Origin: Amphibalanus amphitrite
Taxonomy: Eukaryota; Arthropoda; Thecostraca; Balanomorpha; Balanidae
DNA: 64,000 bases
Assembly: GCF_019059575.1 (NCBI RefSeq)
Contig: NW_024883024.1
Coordinates: 84,497-148,496, forward strand
Direction: 5' to 3'
Below are positions 12,308 through 19,167 of this stretch, piece by piece (position 1 is the stretch's first letter; every line of letters starts with the position of its first letter). Both the position numbers and the translations under genes were made by a program. A model generated the notes under the pieces. That model was not told where the DNA came from, did not search any database, and was given only the letters and a program-made list of their open reading frames with translations.

Positions 12308-12765
12308 CTCAGCGTCGTCGTGTGGCGCCAGGCCAACAAGGTGGCTCTCCGTGTCCCCCTATAACACCCCCCCCCCTCCGCTCCCCCAGTGTGGTGGTGT
12401 GGCGTCAGGCCAACAACAAGGTGGCTCTCCGTGTCCCCCTATAACACCCCCCCCCCCGCTCCCCCCAGTGTGGTGGTGTGGCGCCAGGCCAACAAGGTGG
12501 CTCTCCGTGTCACCCTATAACACCCCCCCCCCTCCGCTCCCCCAGCGTCGTCGTGTGGCGCCAGGCCAACAAGGTGGCTCTCCGTGTGCCCGTCACACCC
12601 CTGCCGTCTGCCGGCGGCGGCCGCTGCTCCGCTGCCCTGCTACTCCACTACAGCTACACAAACACAATCGTCACTGGCGAGAGCAAGCAGCCGCAGACGC
12701 TCAAACTGCGCGCACGGCTCGTGGTCGATCTTGGGCAGGTCACCGCCGCAGAGGGCAGTGGTTAG
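3062..12765 (+). CDS. DCTN4: Dynactin subunit 4 (p62), complete 11-exon gene
   Basis: DCTN4 is the p62 subunit of the pointed-end complex of dynactin, the cofactor that couples dynein to cargo. Eleven coding exons splice in frame with GT/AG ends: 3062-3205, 3337-3474, 5291-5402, 6584-6713, 7438-7540, 8266-8371, 9024-9207, 9461-9560, 10082-10191, 11179-11307 and 12546-12765. They total 1476 nt (491 residues), slightly longer than the roughly 460 residues of vertebrate DCTN4. The N-terminal zinc-binding region has CxC at 19/21, CxxC at 33/36, 41/44, 54/57, 73/76, 79/82 and 114/117. Recognisable family motifs include [20 protein letters not shown] and [11 protein letters not shown]. The start was chosen because the conserved cysteine block begins 18 residues later; an upstream in-frame ATG at 3032 would add 10 residues. 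From exon 3 on, the introns carry arrays of duplicated exon edges. Confidence 0.93.
3337..3474 (+). CDS. DCTN4: DCTN4 exon 2
   Basis: 46 codons; acceptor TTCCGCAG, donor CCAG|GTGTGG, phase 0 at both ends. It encodes [13 protein letters not shown], then the cysteine cluster [20 protein letters not shown], a DCTN4 signature. Confidence 0.93.
3540..4473. mobile_element. hAT-like non-autonomous element in DCTN4 intron 2
   Basis: Terminal inverted repeats of about 50 bp begin CAGTTGGGCAAACTAG and end with the complement. The flanks are ACCTACCT on the left and ACCTAACT on the right, an 8-bp target duplication with one mismatch, as hAT elements make. The interior is AT-rich, has no transposase frame, and carries many AATCA/TGATT words. 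Confidence 0.82.
4550..4722. mobile_element. Short foldback element
   Basis: GGACGCCCGTGAAAACAGGG near 4557 pairs with GGCGCCCTGTTTTCACCGTC near 4688, giving a hairpin of about 170 bp. This looks like a MITE; the target duplication is unclear. Confidence 0.6.
5291..5402 (+). CDS. DCTN4: DCTN4 exon 3
   Basis: Acceptor TGTTCCCCAG; encodes [17 protein letters not shown] followed by [14 protein letters not shown]. The donor is CGTCG|GTCAGT, phase 1. The donor region is the seed of a long tandem array. Confidence 0.93.
5393..6105 (+). repeat. Tandem array copying the exon 3 donor
   Basis: About 16 units of roughly 43 bp. Each contains the last 8-10 bases of exon 3 joined to its 5' splice site (AGAACGTCG|GTCAGTAG and variants), then CTCACTAGAATGTCAGTATT. 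The first unit is the true exon-intron boundary. Confidence 0.92.
6584..6713 (+). CDS. DCTN4: DCTN4 exon 4
   Basis: Acceptor TTTTGCGGCAG. The phase-1 G of exon 3 plus CG TCT GGC gives [16 protein letters not shown], matching the ASGGW...ENP stretch of other DCTN4 proteins. The donor is GATAA|GTGAGT, phase 2. Confidence 0.9.
6678..7155 (+). repeat. Tandem array copying the exon 4 end and donor
   Basis: Seven occurrences of CCGGCAGGATAAGTGAGT, the last bases of exon 4 plus the 5' splice site, are preceded by GGCAAATACG and separated by G-runs and variable spacers. The first is the real boundary. The long proline-rich frames on the opposite strand come from this repeat. Confidence 0.93.
7438..7540 (+). 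CDS. DCTN4: DCTN4 exon 5
   Basis: Acceptor TCCCCATCAG. Encodes (K)[20 protein letters not shown] and continues to LVTAK; donor GCCAAG|GTGAGT, phase 0. Just downstream, intron sequence around GGGTGGGACGA is itself duplicated (7553 and 7630). Confidence 0.88.
7995..8265 (+). repeat. Three pseudo-copies of the exon 6 acceptor edge
   Basis: CCAG|GACTTGGACGCTAAAAGC-type copies of the exon 6 start occur near 8001, 8087 and 8177, each about 90 bp, upstream of the real exon at 8266. The second and third carry an in-frame TAG after AGCCTGACG, and the first reaches TAA after 22 codons, so none could serve as a working exon. Confidence 0.9.
8266..8371 (+). CDS. DCTN4: DCTN4 exon 6
   Basis: Acceptor CATCCCCCAG. 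Encodes [20 protein letters not shown] and runs to PLVLTS; donor TCTG|GTGAGA, phase 1. This is the only member of the local array whose frame stays open. Confidence 0.92.
8700..9023 (+). repeat. Pseudo-copies of the exon 7 acceptor edge
   Basis: CCCAG|TGACGACGCTGGACC plus AGCGTCTGGCGTTCC recurs near 8710, 8770, 8861 and 8964 before the real exon at 9024. Spacers contain TGTCTGTCTG runs. Confidence 0.92.
9024..9207 (+). CDS. DCTN4: DCTN4 exon 7
   Basis: Acceptor TGTTTCCCCAG. The G from exon 6 restores [18 protein letters not shown]. Contains [20 protein letters not shown], the best-conserved DCTN4 motif. Donor GCCTA|GTGGGT, phase 2. Confidence 0.94.
9461..9560 (+). CDS. DCTN4: DCTN4 exon 8
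   Basis: Acceptor TTTCTGCCCCCAG. Continues [20 protein letters not shown] and runs to FSNPTIYP; donor CCG|GTAAGA, phase 0. Corresponds to the NYIPEVRI...LTNP region of other family members. Confidence 0.92.
9530..9822 (+). repeat. Tandem array copying the exon 8 end and donor
   Basis: Five units of about 62 bp, each with AGCAACCCCACCATCTACCC|GGTAAGAATTC or a variant, then CAACCTAGTGCTGA-type spacer. The first is real; the others keep a usable donor consensus. Confidence 0.93.
10082..10191 (+). CDS. DCTN4: DCTN4 exon 9
   Basis: Acceptor CTCCGTCAG. Encodes [20 protein letters not shown] and runs to RPVTLQ; donor CAGAG|GTGAGA, phase 2. Confidence 0.85.
10155..10775 (+). repeat. Tandem array copying the exon 9 end and donor
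   Basis: A dozen or so irregular units of 40-80 bp, each with TTCTCTGCTGAGACCAGTCA, then CACTGCAGAG|GTGAGAATCC. Copies near 10258, 10373 and 10540 retain more exon sequence (CACAAGGAGAG), so unit length varies. Confidence 0.92.
10790..11178 (+). repeat. Pseudo-copies of the exon 10 acceptor edge plus TGACCTCTGT repeat
   Basis: GTGGAGCCG...CAGCAGACTG preceded by an AG acceptor occurs at 10798 and 11077 before the true exon at 11179. The DNA between is a degenerate TTGACCTCTGT tandem repeat. Confidence 0.88.
11179..11307 (+). CDS. DCTN4: DCTN4 exon 10
   Basis: Acceptor CCTCTCTCCAG. Encodes [20 protein letters not shown] and runs to SSSEFRDDP; donor CCCAG|GTCAGA, phase 2. The EFDD...FRDDP stretch matches the AEYDE...FQDDP region of the family. 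Confidence 0.93.
11563..12002. mobile_element. Right part of a GGTCA-rich TTAA element in DCTN4 intron 10
   Basis: Ends GTGCGAGGGTTAA at 12002, like the other TTAA-flanked elements here, and contains the shared word ATTCGCGAAAAACCT and TGACCTGACCT runs. No matching left end is seen, so it is truncated or decayed. Confidence 0.6.
12120..12545 (+). repeat. Pseudo-copies of the exon 11 acceptor edge
   Basis: Up to five copies (near 12127, 12202, 12312, 12390, 12469) of CCCAG|TGTGGTGGTGTGGCG and GCCAGGCCAACAAGGTGG, then CTATAACACCC and a C-run, precede the real exon at 12546. The first two are decayed. Confidence 0.92.
12232..12305. repeat. (AC)n microsatellite
   Basis: Pure AC dinucleotide run of about 70 bases inside the exon 11 acceptor array. 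Confidence 0.97.
12546..12765 (+). CDS. DCTN4: DCTN4 exon 11, terminal
   Basis: Acceptor GCTCCCCCAG. AG plus C restores [19 protein letters not shown], then [16 protein letters not shown] and [10 protein letters not shown], ending with TAG at 12763-12765. Matches the ...FRKANKVGIFIKVTP C-terminus of the family. Confidence 0.94.
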
Positions 12766-13755
12766 AGAGGCGGGTAGGGTAGGCATGGGACCGGCGAGAG
12801 AGCATTTGTAGGGCGGATAGGACAGAGAGAGTGCAGAGAGGAATAGAGGGGGCAGGCGATAGAGCGGCAGGGGAAAGCTGCTAAGGCTGGCGAGATGGGA
12901 GCGAGATGAGACAGCAGTCAGAAAGAGGAGAGATTGAGATAAGGAAGAGCTGTCACTTGTCAGTAACTAGATTGGAGAGTATTCAAGAACAGCGATGTAC
13001 GGGGAGCAGCTATAGGCTGAGAGAGTCACTGATGGAGCGATAGCCGTGTTTGGCAGGCGATTGAAAAGAAGGGAGAAAAGCGGAGGTAATAAAGGAGGGT
13101 GGTCACCAGCGAATGAGGAAGATAGGGAGTCGTAATTGCTAGTCGTAACGAGTGAAAGAGTCGTTAGTTGGGGTGTGTACTATCATGTGGAGGGAGACGT
13201 TTGGGATGCACAGCCGGTGATAGCTATCTTTTGCATCTGCTGACGGCGAAAATACTGGCAAAAGCTATCCTAACACTTCCTATTTATATGGTGTGTGAAA
13301 AGATGCCTTTCAAGTGAAGGGAATGCTGGATCTTTGCTTTGAGACGGCGCTTTGAGCAACGGTAGCCCACTATGTGGCTAGAGTGTCTTTGGGTGTTGGG
13401 CTACCGGTTCCCTACTGCCATCGCTCTCAGCGCAGCTGTGTTTCTATATAGAGAATGTGCCGAGGGGGGATGCGATCGGGAGGTCCTCGTTTGTGATCCG
13501 CTGAGGTCCATGACAGAGGTCTGGGTCCGTGTAGGTTACGCGTCTGTAACCCCCAATTAGCTAAGAGTTGGGTCGTGCACCTTTGAATTGAAGGCTTTTC
13601 AAGTGGTCTGGCTTGGACTCTTTCTCCGGTGTTGCTTTGAGTGTTGTGTGTTTTGAGGGAGATTGTAACATATTTTCTGTCCCTTAGACGAATGCGTTTC
13701 TTGCTTGTTTTCAACGGAATTGTGGATTACCGTTGCTTATTATTTATTCAGTGTT
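12766..13755. other. DCTN4 3' untranslated and downstream DNA
   Basis: Purine-rich (GAGAG words) up to about 13,150. AATAAA at about 13,087 is a possible poly(A) signal. No other gene is visible. Confidence 0.45.
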
Positions 13756-14049
13756 GTGATTGCCTGGCTTTTGGTCGCAGGCTGCCTTCTTAAGACTTTT
13801 GTTATCGTGGCGCAATGTAGCTGTGCTTTGAAAGCAAGTTTGGAAACTTCCACGTATCTGCTTACTGCTATGTGGATACCAGGCACTTTATCCCGTGAAG
13901 GAGTGATTGCCTGGCTTTTGGTCGCAGGCTGCCTTCTTAAGACTTTTGTTATCGTGGCGCAATGTAGCTGTGCTTTGAAAGCAAGTTTGGAAACTTCCAC
14001 GTATCTGCTTACTGCTATGTGGATACCAGGCACTTTATCCCGTGAAAAG
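13756..14049. repeat. 147-bp exact-looking tandem duplication
   Basis: Copies at 13756-13902 and 13903-14049, identical by eye except at the last few bases. The unit is a multiple of three, so frames stay open on both strands across it. I do not recognise the peptides. Confidence 0.92.
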
Positions 14050-14087
14050 GCCCACCACAAAAAGTTCCTTTTTGTGGTGGGCCTTTT
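14045..14087. repeat. Perfect 19-bp hairpin
   Basis: AAAAGGCCCACCACAAAAA at 14045-14063 is the exact complement of 14069-14087, with a 5-nt loop GTTCC. It sits directly at the end of the 147-bp duplication. Confidence 0.95.
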
Positions 14088-14542
14088 TGAGCTTCCAGCC
14101 TGTAAGGGACGTGTTCCGGTGAATGTGACTGACTGGCTTTTGTTACCTTCTTTAGGATTAGGGGCATCTTCTTTGAAGCCCCATAAAAACCGCACGTTGC
14201 ACTCTAAATGCACACTGTTCTTGTTGCGCGTAAATATAACTAAGCACGCACTATAAGGTGTTTTCAACACGTGGAAGTCTAATGGAGAAGACGACTGGGC
14301 GAGCTGAGAGTTCTGTTTACTCAGACAGTGTTGATCCGTCAGCGTCAGCGTAAAGCAGACCTTTAGTGATATCGTGATACCGGGCCGATCCGCCGACTGA
14401 CGGACACTGCTCTATCGTGATATGAACAAGGGAATCGGTTCCACCATGCGCCCGTCTCCCATACGATTGCCAGTCCCCGTAGACCGAGTTTTGCTCACGA
14501 TAGCAGCAGCTTTTAGGGACTAGTTGTTTACAAGACAATAAC

Positions 14543-15188
14543 ACCAGTCTGGGGACTACAGCGATTCACAGGACAGTAACATCAGTCCCTGGAGACTGCA
14601 GTTATACACCGTACAATATTTCCAGTAACTGGAGACTGCAGCTGTTAAAAGACAGTAACACCGGCTTGGAGACTACAGTTATACACAGGACAGTAACACC
14701 AGTTTGGAGACTGCAGTTATACACAGGACAGTAACACCAGCTTGGAGACTGCAGTTATACACAGGACAGTAGCACCAGTTTGGAGACTGCAGTTATACAT
14801 AGGACAGTAGCACCAGTTTGGAGACTGCAGTTATACACAGGACAGTAGCACCAGTTTGGAGACTGCAGTTATACACAGGACAGTAGCACCAGTTTGGAGA
14901 CTGCAGTTATACACAGGAAAGAAGCACCAGTTTGGAGACTGCAGTTATACATAGGACAGTAGCACCAGTCATTGGAGACTGCAGTTATGCACAGGAAAGT
15001 AGCACCAGTTTGGAGACTGCAGTTATGCATAGAACAGTAGCACCAGTTTGGAGACTGCAGTTATACACAGGACAGTAGCACCAGTTTGGAGACTGCAGTT
15101 ATACATAGGACAGTAGCACCAGTTTGGAGACTGCAGTTATACACAGGACAGTAGCACCAGTTTGGAGACTGCAGTTATACACAGGAAA
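14543..15188. repeat. 38-bp minisatellite
   Basis: About 17 units with core GTTTGGAGACTGCAGTTATA and ACACAGGACAGTAGCACCA. Units on the left are more divergent than those on the right. Confidence 0.95.
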
Positions 15189-15198
15189 GTCCCAGTAA

Positions 15199-15375
15199 AC
15201 ATGCCGACGTCGGCCCGACGTCGGGGTGACGTCGGCAACTCGGCATCGGCATGCCGACGTCGGCCCGACGTCGGTCCAGCCTCGGCACGACGTCGGCTGG
15301 ATGTCGGATATGCCCGCATGTACCGACGTCCAGCCGAGGTCCAGCCGACGTCGGGCCGACGTCGGACCGAGATCA
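15199..15375. repeat. GACGTCGG satellite patch
   Basis: Clustered GCCGACGTCGGC-type palindromes. The same words occur at 33,059-33,092 and 33,757-33,935, and two of the patches begin with CCCAGTAAACATGCCGACG. The LTR element at 15,392 is inserted in this sequence. Confidence 0.85.
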
Positions 15376-15391
15376 ACTGCTGAGGTCCAGC

Positions 15392-16067
15392 TGTTGGGGA
15401 GCGACACACGGCCGCCCGGCCGGCAGTCGGCGGCGGGCGCCGGCCGCGAATCCTGCAGCTCTGCCGGTGATGACGCGGCGGCTGCGGCGGCCGCTGATTG
15501 GTCGGTGGGCGCCCAGCCCCCCTATATAAGGCGGTGCATCGCCGGCAGCAGTCACCTATCCGTGCTTCTATCCTCAGGATACTGAAATCCTTCTCCTCCA
15601 AGCCGCAACCCTCCTCCGGGCTGGACAGTCAACTTTATCTCATGCGGGCTGCTCCCTTGGAGCGGCACCGCTGCTCCTGAGGGAGCGCACCCCGTAGCCG
15701 GGTGCAGTGAGTGCCTTGGGGCTGGGTGGCCTGTCCTCTGGACGGGCTCAGCCCCGGCGACTCACTAGGGTGCCTGCCCAGACCAATGTCTCCCCCTAAT
15801 TCCTATCATCCTTCCGGCTCTGCAATGGTCTTTTCGACCGAAAGGGCCTAACCCAACAAAACAAAAAAACAAACGGCAGCAGTCAGACGCTGAGCGGTGC
15901 GCTCGGCGGTCGGAGCTCCGGGGCGGCAGCGAGGAGGGAAAGCTGACAAGAGGTCCAATGGGATAATCGGGGGTGACTGCGGATTGCGCTGGCGTGTACC
16001 GTACGATCATTGTAAATATATTGATTAGCTGAACCGAGGTGTTTGCCGGTGGATGCGCGTCCGAACA
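15392..16067 (+). repeat. 5' LTR, split by a SINE
   Basis: 345 bp of LTR sequence plus a 331-bp insertion. It carries an inverted CCAAT motif (GATTGG at 15496) and a TATA box (TATATAAG at 15523). The SINE enters about 30 bp past the TATA box, close to the expected transcription start, so this LTR is probably disabled as a promoter. Confidence 0.92.
15555..15873 (+). mobile_element. SINE-like insertion in the 5' LTR
   Basis: A 319-bp insertion bounded by the 12-bp duplication CGGCAGCAGTCA (15543-15554 and 15874-15885). The uninterrupted sequence is present in the 3' LTR. It ends in an A-rich tail (CCCAACAAAACAAAAAAAC). The head contains TCCTCAGGA. Related copies lie at 33.16-33.65 kb, 21.5 kb and 26.6 kb. 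No clear tRNA-type A and B boxes are visible. Confidence 0.9.
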
Positions 16068-16069
16068 AC

Positions 16070-16087
16070 TGGCGCGGTCGGTAGGAC
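16070..16087 (+). other. Candidate primer binding site
   Basis: TGGCGCGGTCGGTAGGAC begins 2 nt after the 5' LTR. TGG at this position complements the CCA end of a tRNA; the particular tRNA is not identified. Confidence 0.55.
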
Positions 16088-16186
16088 TGTTCGGAAACAA
16101 GCGGACGCGCATTCATTGGCTTGCATCACCCCTAAAGTAAATTTCAATCTAATTTATTTTAATTGGCCTTAGTACAGCAACGTAAG

Positions 16187-17404
16187 ATGGAGAGAGAATT
16201 CCTACTTTTGACTAACTTTGAGAATTTCACGGGGGAGAACAAACAGGCATGGGGTCAATGGTACCGACGATTCCGGGCAAAGACGGCTGCGTTTTCCGAA
16301 GAAAAACGGCTGCAGGGCCTGCTCAGCCTTCTGCAGGGCGGCGCCCTGGATTACTTCGCCTCGCTGTCAGAGGATGTCCAAGGAAATCTCCAACAAACAG
16401 TAGCCGCATTGGAAGCCCGCTTTGGCACGGCAAAGAACGCAATGCAGGCACAAGCTGAACTGGCAAGCATCCGACAGCAGCCCGGCGAGGCGACTCGCGA
16501 CTTCGCGGACAGGGTGCGCCAGGCCAGCCGGGAGGCGTACCCGGGGGCGGCAGCCGGTGACCCGTCCGTGGAGGCGACTATCGTCAGCCGCTTCGTGTGC
16601 GGCCTCCGCGACGAACAGCTGCGGATGCGGGTGCTGACAAAGGACCCGGCCAGCCTCATGGAGGCCATGGATGTCGCCGCTAAATTCCAACAACAGCAGG
16701 ACGCACTCCGAGCGATGCGCCCTCCCAACGAGAGCGGTGAGGCGTTGGCAGTCCGAGACCGGGACGCGCCGGGCACAGATCGCCTAGACGCGCTGGAGAG
16801 GGGCATAGGGGACCTGCAGCGCGCCCTGCAGCGCCTTGACACAACGGGGCACGGGGCGGGGGCGAGGAACCCCCAACGAGGGCGACCGAACCCGAACAGG
16901 CAGGGCCCGGGGCGACGCTGTTTCCATTGCAATAGCCCGGACCACCTGATCCGCAACTGTCCGGCGCGGCAGGCGCAGGCCAACGAGCGGGCGGGGCGGC
17001 CCTTTCCACCCGGTTACCAGCAGGCGGGCCTGGAGTGGGCGGAACGCCCCCGTGGTCCGCCTGAGGAGGCCGGCGGATGGGCGCCGTTCTGTCCCGGGTG
17101 CAGCCGTGGGGGACAGCGATGGGCGGGGTGCCCGCCTGCCCCCGCGACTGCAGCCATAGGCACGCCTGATATCCCGCCGATGGAGGGCCCCGCCACACAC
17201 ACGGGACACTGGCAGCGGGGAAACACACAGGCAGCGGGGTGCGACCGTGAAGGGCAGCGGAGGGTGGGTTACCCACCTGCCCCCTACGGTACACCCGCCG
17301 CGGGACAGCCCGCACGCCAGGGACAAGGGTGCCCTCCCACACCCGCGGTCGTGCATAGGGACACTCACGTAGCTGCGGTGGGTCAGCCACAGGGAAACGA
17401 GTGA
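16187..17404 (+). CDS. gag: Retrotransposon Gag polyprotein
   Basis: 405 codons from ATG at 16187 to TGA at 17402-17404. Gag forms the virus-like particle shell and binds element RNA. The N-terminal half (FENFTGENKQAWGQWYRRF...) has the feel of Ty3/gypsy capsid domains. A CCHC zinc knuckle follows at residues 245-258 (C245, C248, H253, C258), flanked by Arg/Gly/Pro-rich sequence. The remaining 145 residues are proline-, glycine- and cysteine-rich, unusually long for a region after the knuckle. The start was chosen at the first ATG; an open stretch without ATG precedes it. The frame ends in a -1 frameshift signal that leads into protease. Confidence 0.88.
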   Translation: MEREFLLLTNFENFTGENKQAWGQWYRRFRAKTAAFSEEKRLQGLLSLLQGGALDYFASLSEDVQGNLQQTVAALEARFGTAKNAMQAQAELASIRQQPGEATRDFADRVRQASREAYPGAAAGDPSVEATIVSRFVCGLRDEQLRMRVLTKDPASLMEAMDVAAKFQQQQDALRAMRPPNESGEALAVRDRDAPGTDRLDALERGIGDLQRALQRLDTTGHGAGARNPQRGRPNPNRQGPGRRCFHCNSPDHLIRNCPARQAQANERAGRPFPPGYQQAGLEWAERPRGPPEEAGGWAPFCPGCSRGGQRWAGCPPAPATAAIGTPDIPPMEGPATHTGHWQRGNTQAAGCDREGQRRVGYPPAPYGTPAAGQPARQGQGCPPTPAVVHRDTHVAAVGQPQGNE

Positions 17405-17434
17405 GTACCGGTGCGACGGGGCCAGTACCGGTAC
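17392..17434 (+). promoter_or_regulatory. -1 programmed ribosomal frameshift signal
   Basis: The heptamer GGGAAAC at 17392-17398 is in the correct register with the gag frame (CAG GGA AAC), one codon before the gag stop. Six nucleotides later, GTACCGGT (17405-17412) pairs with ACCGGTAC (17427-17434), an 8-bp stem with a 14-nt loop. A -1 slip enters exactly the protease frame. Slippery site, spacer and structure together match known retroviral signals. Confidence 0.85.
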
Positions 17435-17833
17435 GTAATCCATCAGAGTCCCACAGCGCGGGGTTGACGGCGTCAGCCGTAGAGGTGCGGGTCGCGGGTC
17501 ACCAGGCTTGGGCTCTGGTGGATACCGGGGCCGACTTTTCCATGATGAGGGGGGATTTCTGGGACACGATCAGGGGAAGTTTGCACCTCCAGTCCTCACC
17601 AAGCACCCGGCTCGCAAAGGGGGCCGGAGGTAACGAGCTGCAGATGCTGGGAGTGGTGCGTAATTTGGGGCTCGAGATACGAGATAAGATAGTCGTCTGC
17701 CCGGAAGTGGAGATTGTTGGGGGTCTGCTGTATGATATGGTGCTCGGAAGGGACTTCTGCTGCCGCGAGAAAACAGTTATCGACGACGAGAACGGAGTCA
17801 TCAGGCTCGGAAGCTTGACGCTCCCCCTACCGT
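17399..17833 (+). CDS. pol: Retrotransposon protease, 5' part of pol
   Basis: Aspartic protease region read in the -1 frame after gag. The catalytic motif is LVDTGADFSMM with the DTG Asp codon at 17521, followed by a hydrophobic flap-like region and the MVLGRDF helix typical of retropepsins. The frame enters the 10.5-kb insertion at TA 17833-17834 and, read on, stops at 17886 inside the inserted DNA. The downstream pol part resumes in the same frame at 28319. Confidence 0.85.
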
Positions 17834-18205
17834 ACAGTAGGTCTATTAAAAAAGTCCCCAGCACCAGTGGGCGCTGCCTTCGCTGAGCCGAACCCCCGTC
17901 TGCCCGTCCCATATCGCGCCGGGCTCAGGTCAGGTAGGGTCAGCGGGACCGCTCGGTCCGGCCCGCGGGCGGTGGACGGGCGGCCGGTAACGCTTTCCGC
18001 CAGCCAGCTGTAGAATCCAACAAACGAGACGGCCACCACTCAGCGCAGTGAAACCGGTGTTAAAGAATGGCAGTAGATGTTCATGGCCACAATGATTATG
18101 AGATAGTCATTGTTAGCCCGTGCCCCACAGGAATGCCTAGACTTTCACGCCCTGTTGGAGGGGAAATGGGGATTGAGCATCATTCTTATAACTCAGCTTT
18201 GGGCA

Positions 18206-18487
18206 GTTAGTTTTTCTCACAGACAATGACAATACAAAAACAATGTAATAAGACCAGACGTTTCGACAACAAAGTGCCTTCGTCAGTGGAAAACAAGATA
18301 TAGGCTTTACATCGATAAAAAATATAGAAGATAATAAGTATAAAAAATCTATATTTTTATCGATGTAAAGCCTATATCTTGTTTTCCACTGACGAATATC
18401 CACTTTTTTGTCGAAACGTCTGGTCTTATTACATTGTTTTTGTGTAGTCATTGTCTGTGAGAAAAACAAAATGTTTGACTCTTCTCA
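18206..18487. mobile_element. Foldback MITE with 8-bp target duplication
   Basis: Flanked by TTTGGGCA (18198-18205 and 18488-18495). The other arm of the inverted dimer keeps the empty site near 27,955. The element is almost wholly an inverted repeat: CTCACAGACAATGAC at one end and its complement near the other, with arms of about 130 bp. An 8-bp duplication suggests hAT. It carries the CTGACGA...CGAAACGTC motif in each arm. Confidence 0.88.
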
Positions 18488-18869
18488 TTTGGGCATTTAA
18501 GTGGTATTCGAAGTAGCGTCGAAAGTAGCAAAAAGAAGAAAAAATACTTCAGCCAATTTTAGATCGGTTCAGAGCAAAAGGTCATGTCACCAGAGGTCAT
18601 CGATGGTAAAATTTTGCTTGGACAGGGTGCGTTGTGCGCACCGGTGCATGTGGTTTCCAATTTCCATGGAAACATCAACAGACTCGGAAGCTCGTAACGC
18701 TAGCGTGGAGCCGAATTCATATCAACCGCCGCTACAATGCATGGCAGCGCAGCGCAGCGTGCTGCAGCGCGGGACCGTGAAACACCGCCCAGGGCTATCC
18801 ATGTGTCAGGGCAATCCAACCCACGTGATGGGCTCGGCCCCAGCGGAGCATGAGGCTCAGGACTCCCGC

Positions 18870-18945
18870 CCAGGCCCCCTGTCTCCCCCTAATTCCTGTC
18901 ACCCTTCCCACTCTGAAATCGACCGAAAGAGCCTAACCTAACACA
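18870..18945 (+). repeat. SINE-like 3' tail
   Basis: CTGTCTCCCCCTAATTCCTG and CGACCGAAAGAGCCTAACC match the tail of the SINE at 15,790-15,870. The mirror copy lies at 27,510-27,585 in the other arm. Confidence 0.7.
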
Positions 18946-19167
18946 ACAAGCAGCTCGTTTACCGCTATGTCTGAATAATATTGTCAGATTTAATTAAGGT
19001 CAACGGCTTAGCATGTAAATAACAGCAACTGCCACCATCGGTATTATGAGAAAACCAATTGCTTTTCCACAAACACTAAAAGTTTTAGGCTAAACTTGCA
19101 TGAAATTAATTTTACAAGCCTCGTGTTCCTCTTATCAAAATACTTCGAATGAATCAAAAGTTGATCT

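Noticed and set aside
12126-12782. His-Thr and Pro-rich plus-strand frames
   Set aside because: They read through the AC microsatellite and the exon 11 acceptor copies as if unspliced.
14045-14087. Rho-independent bacterial terminator
   Set aside because: The shape fits, but the context is an animal genome, and it adjoins a tandem duplication.
13705-14256. 183-residue hydrophobic plus-strand protein
   Set aside because: Two 49-residue exact repeats come from the DNA duplication; the opposite strand is equally open and no family was recognised.
14543-15188. Possible CRISPR array from regular 38-bp units
   Set aside because: The whole unit is repeated without unique spacers, and the DNA is eukaryotic.
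15137-15601. Arg/Pro-rich frames on both strands
   Set aside because: GACGTCGG satellite and LTR sequence read in several frames; no conserved domain.
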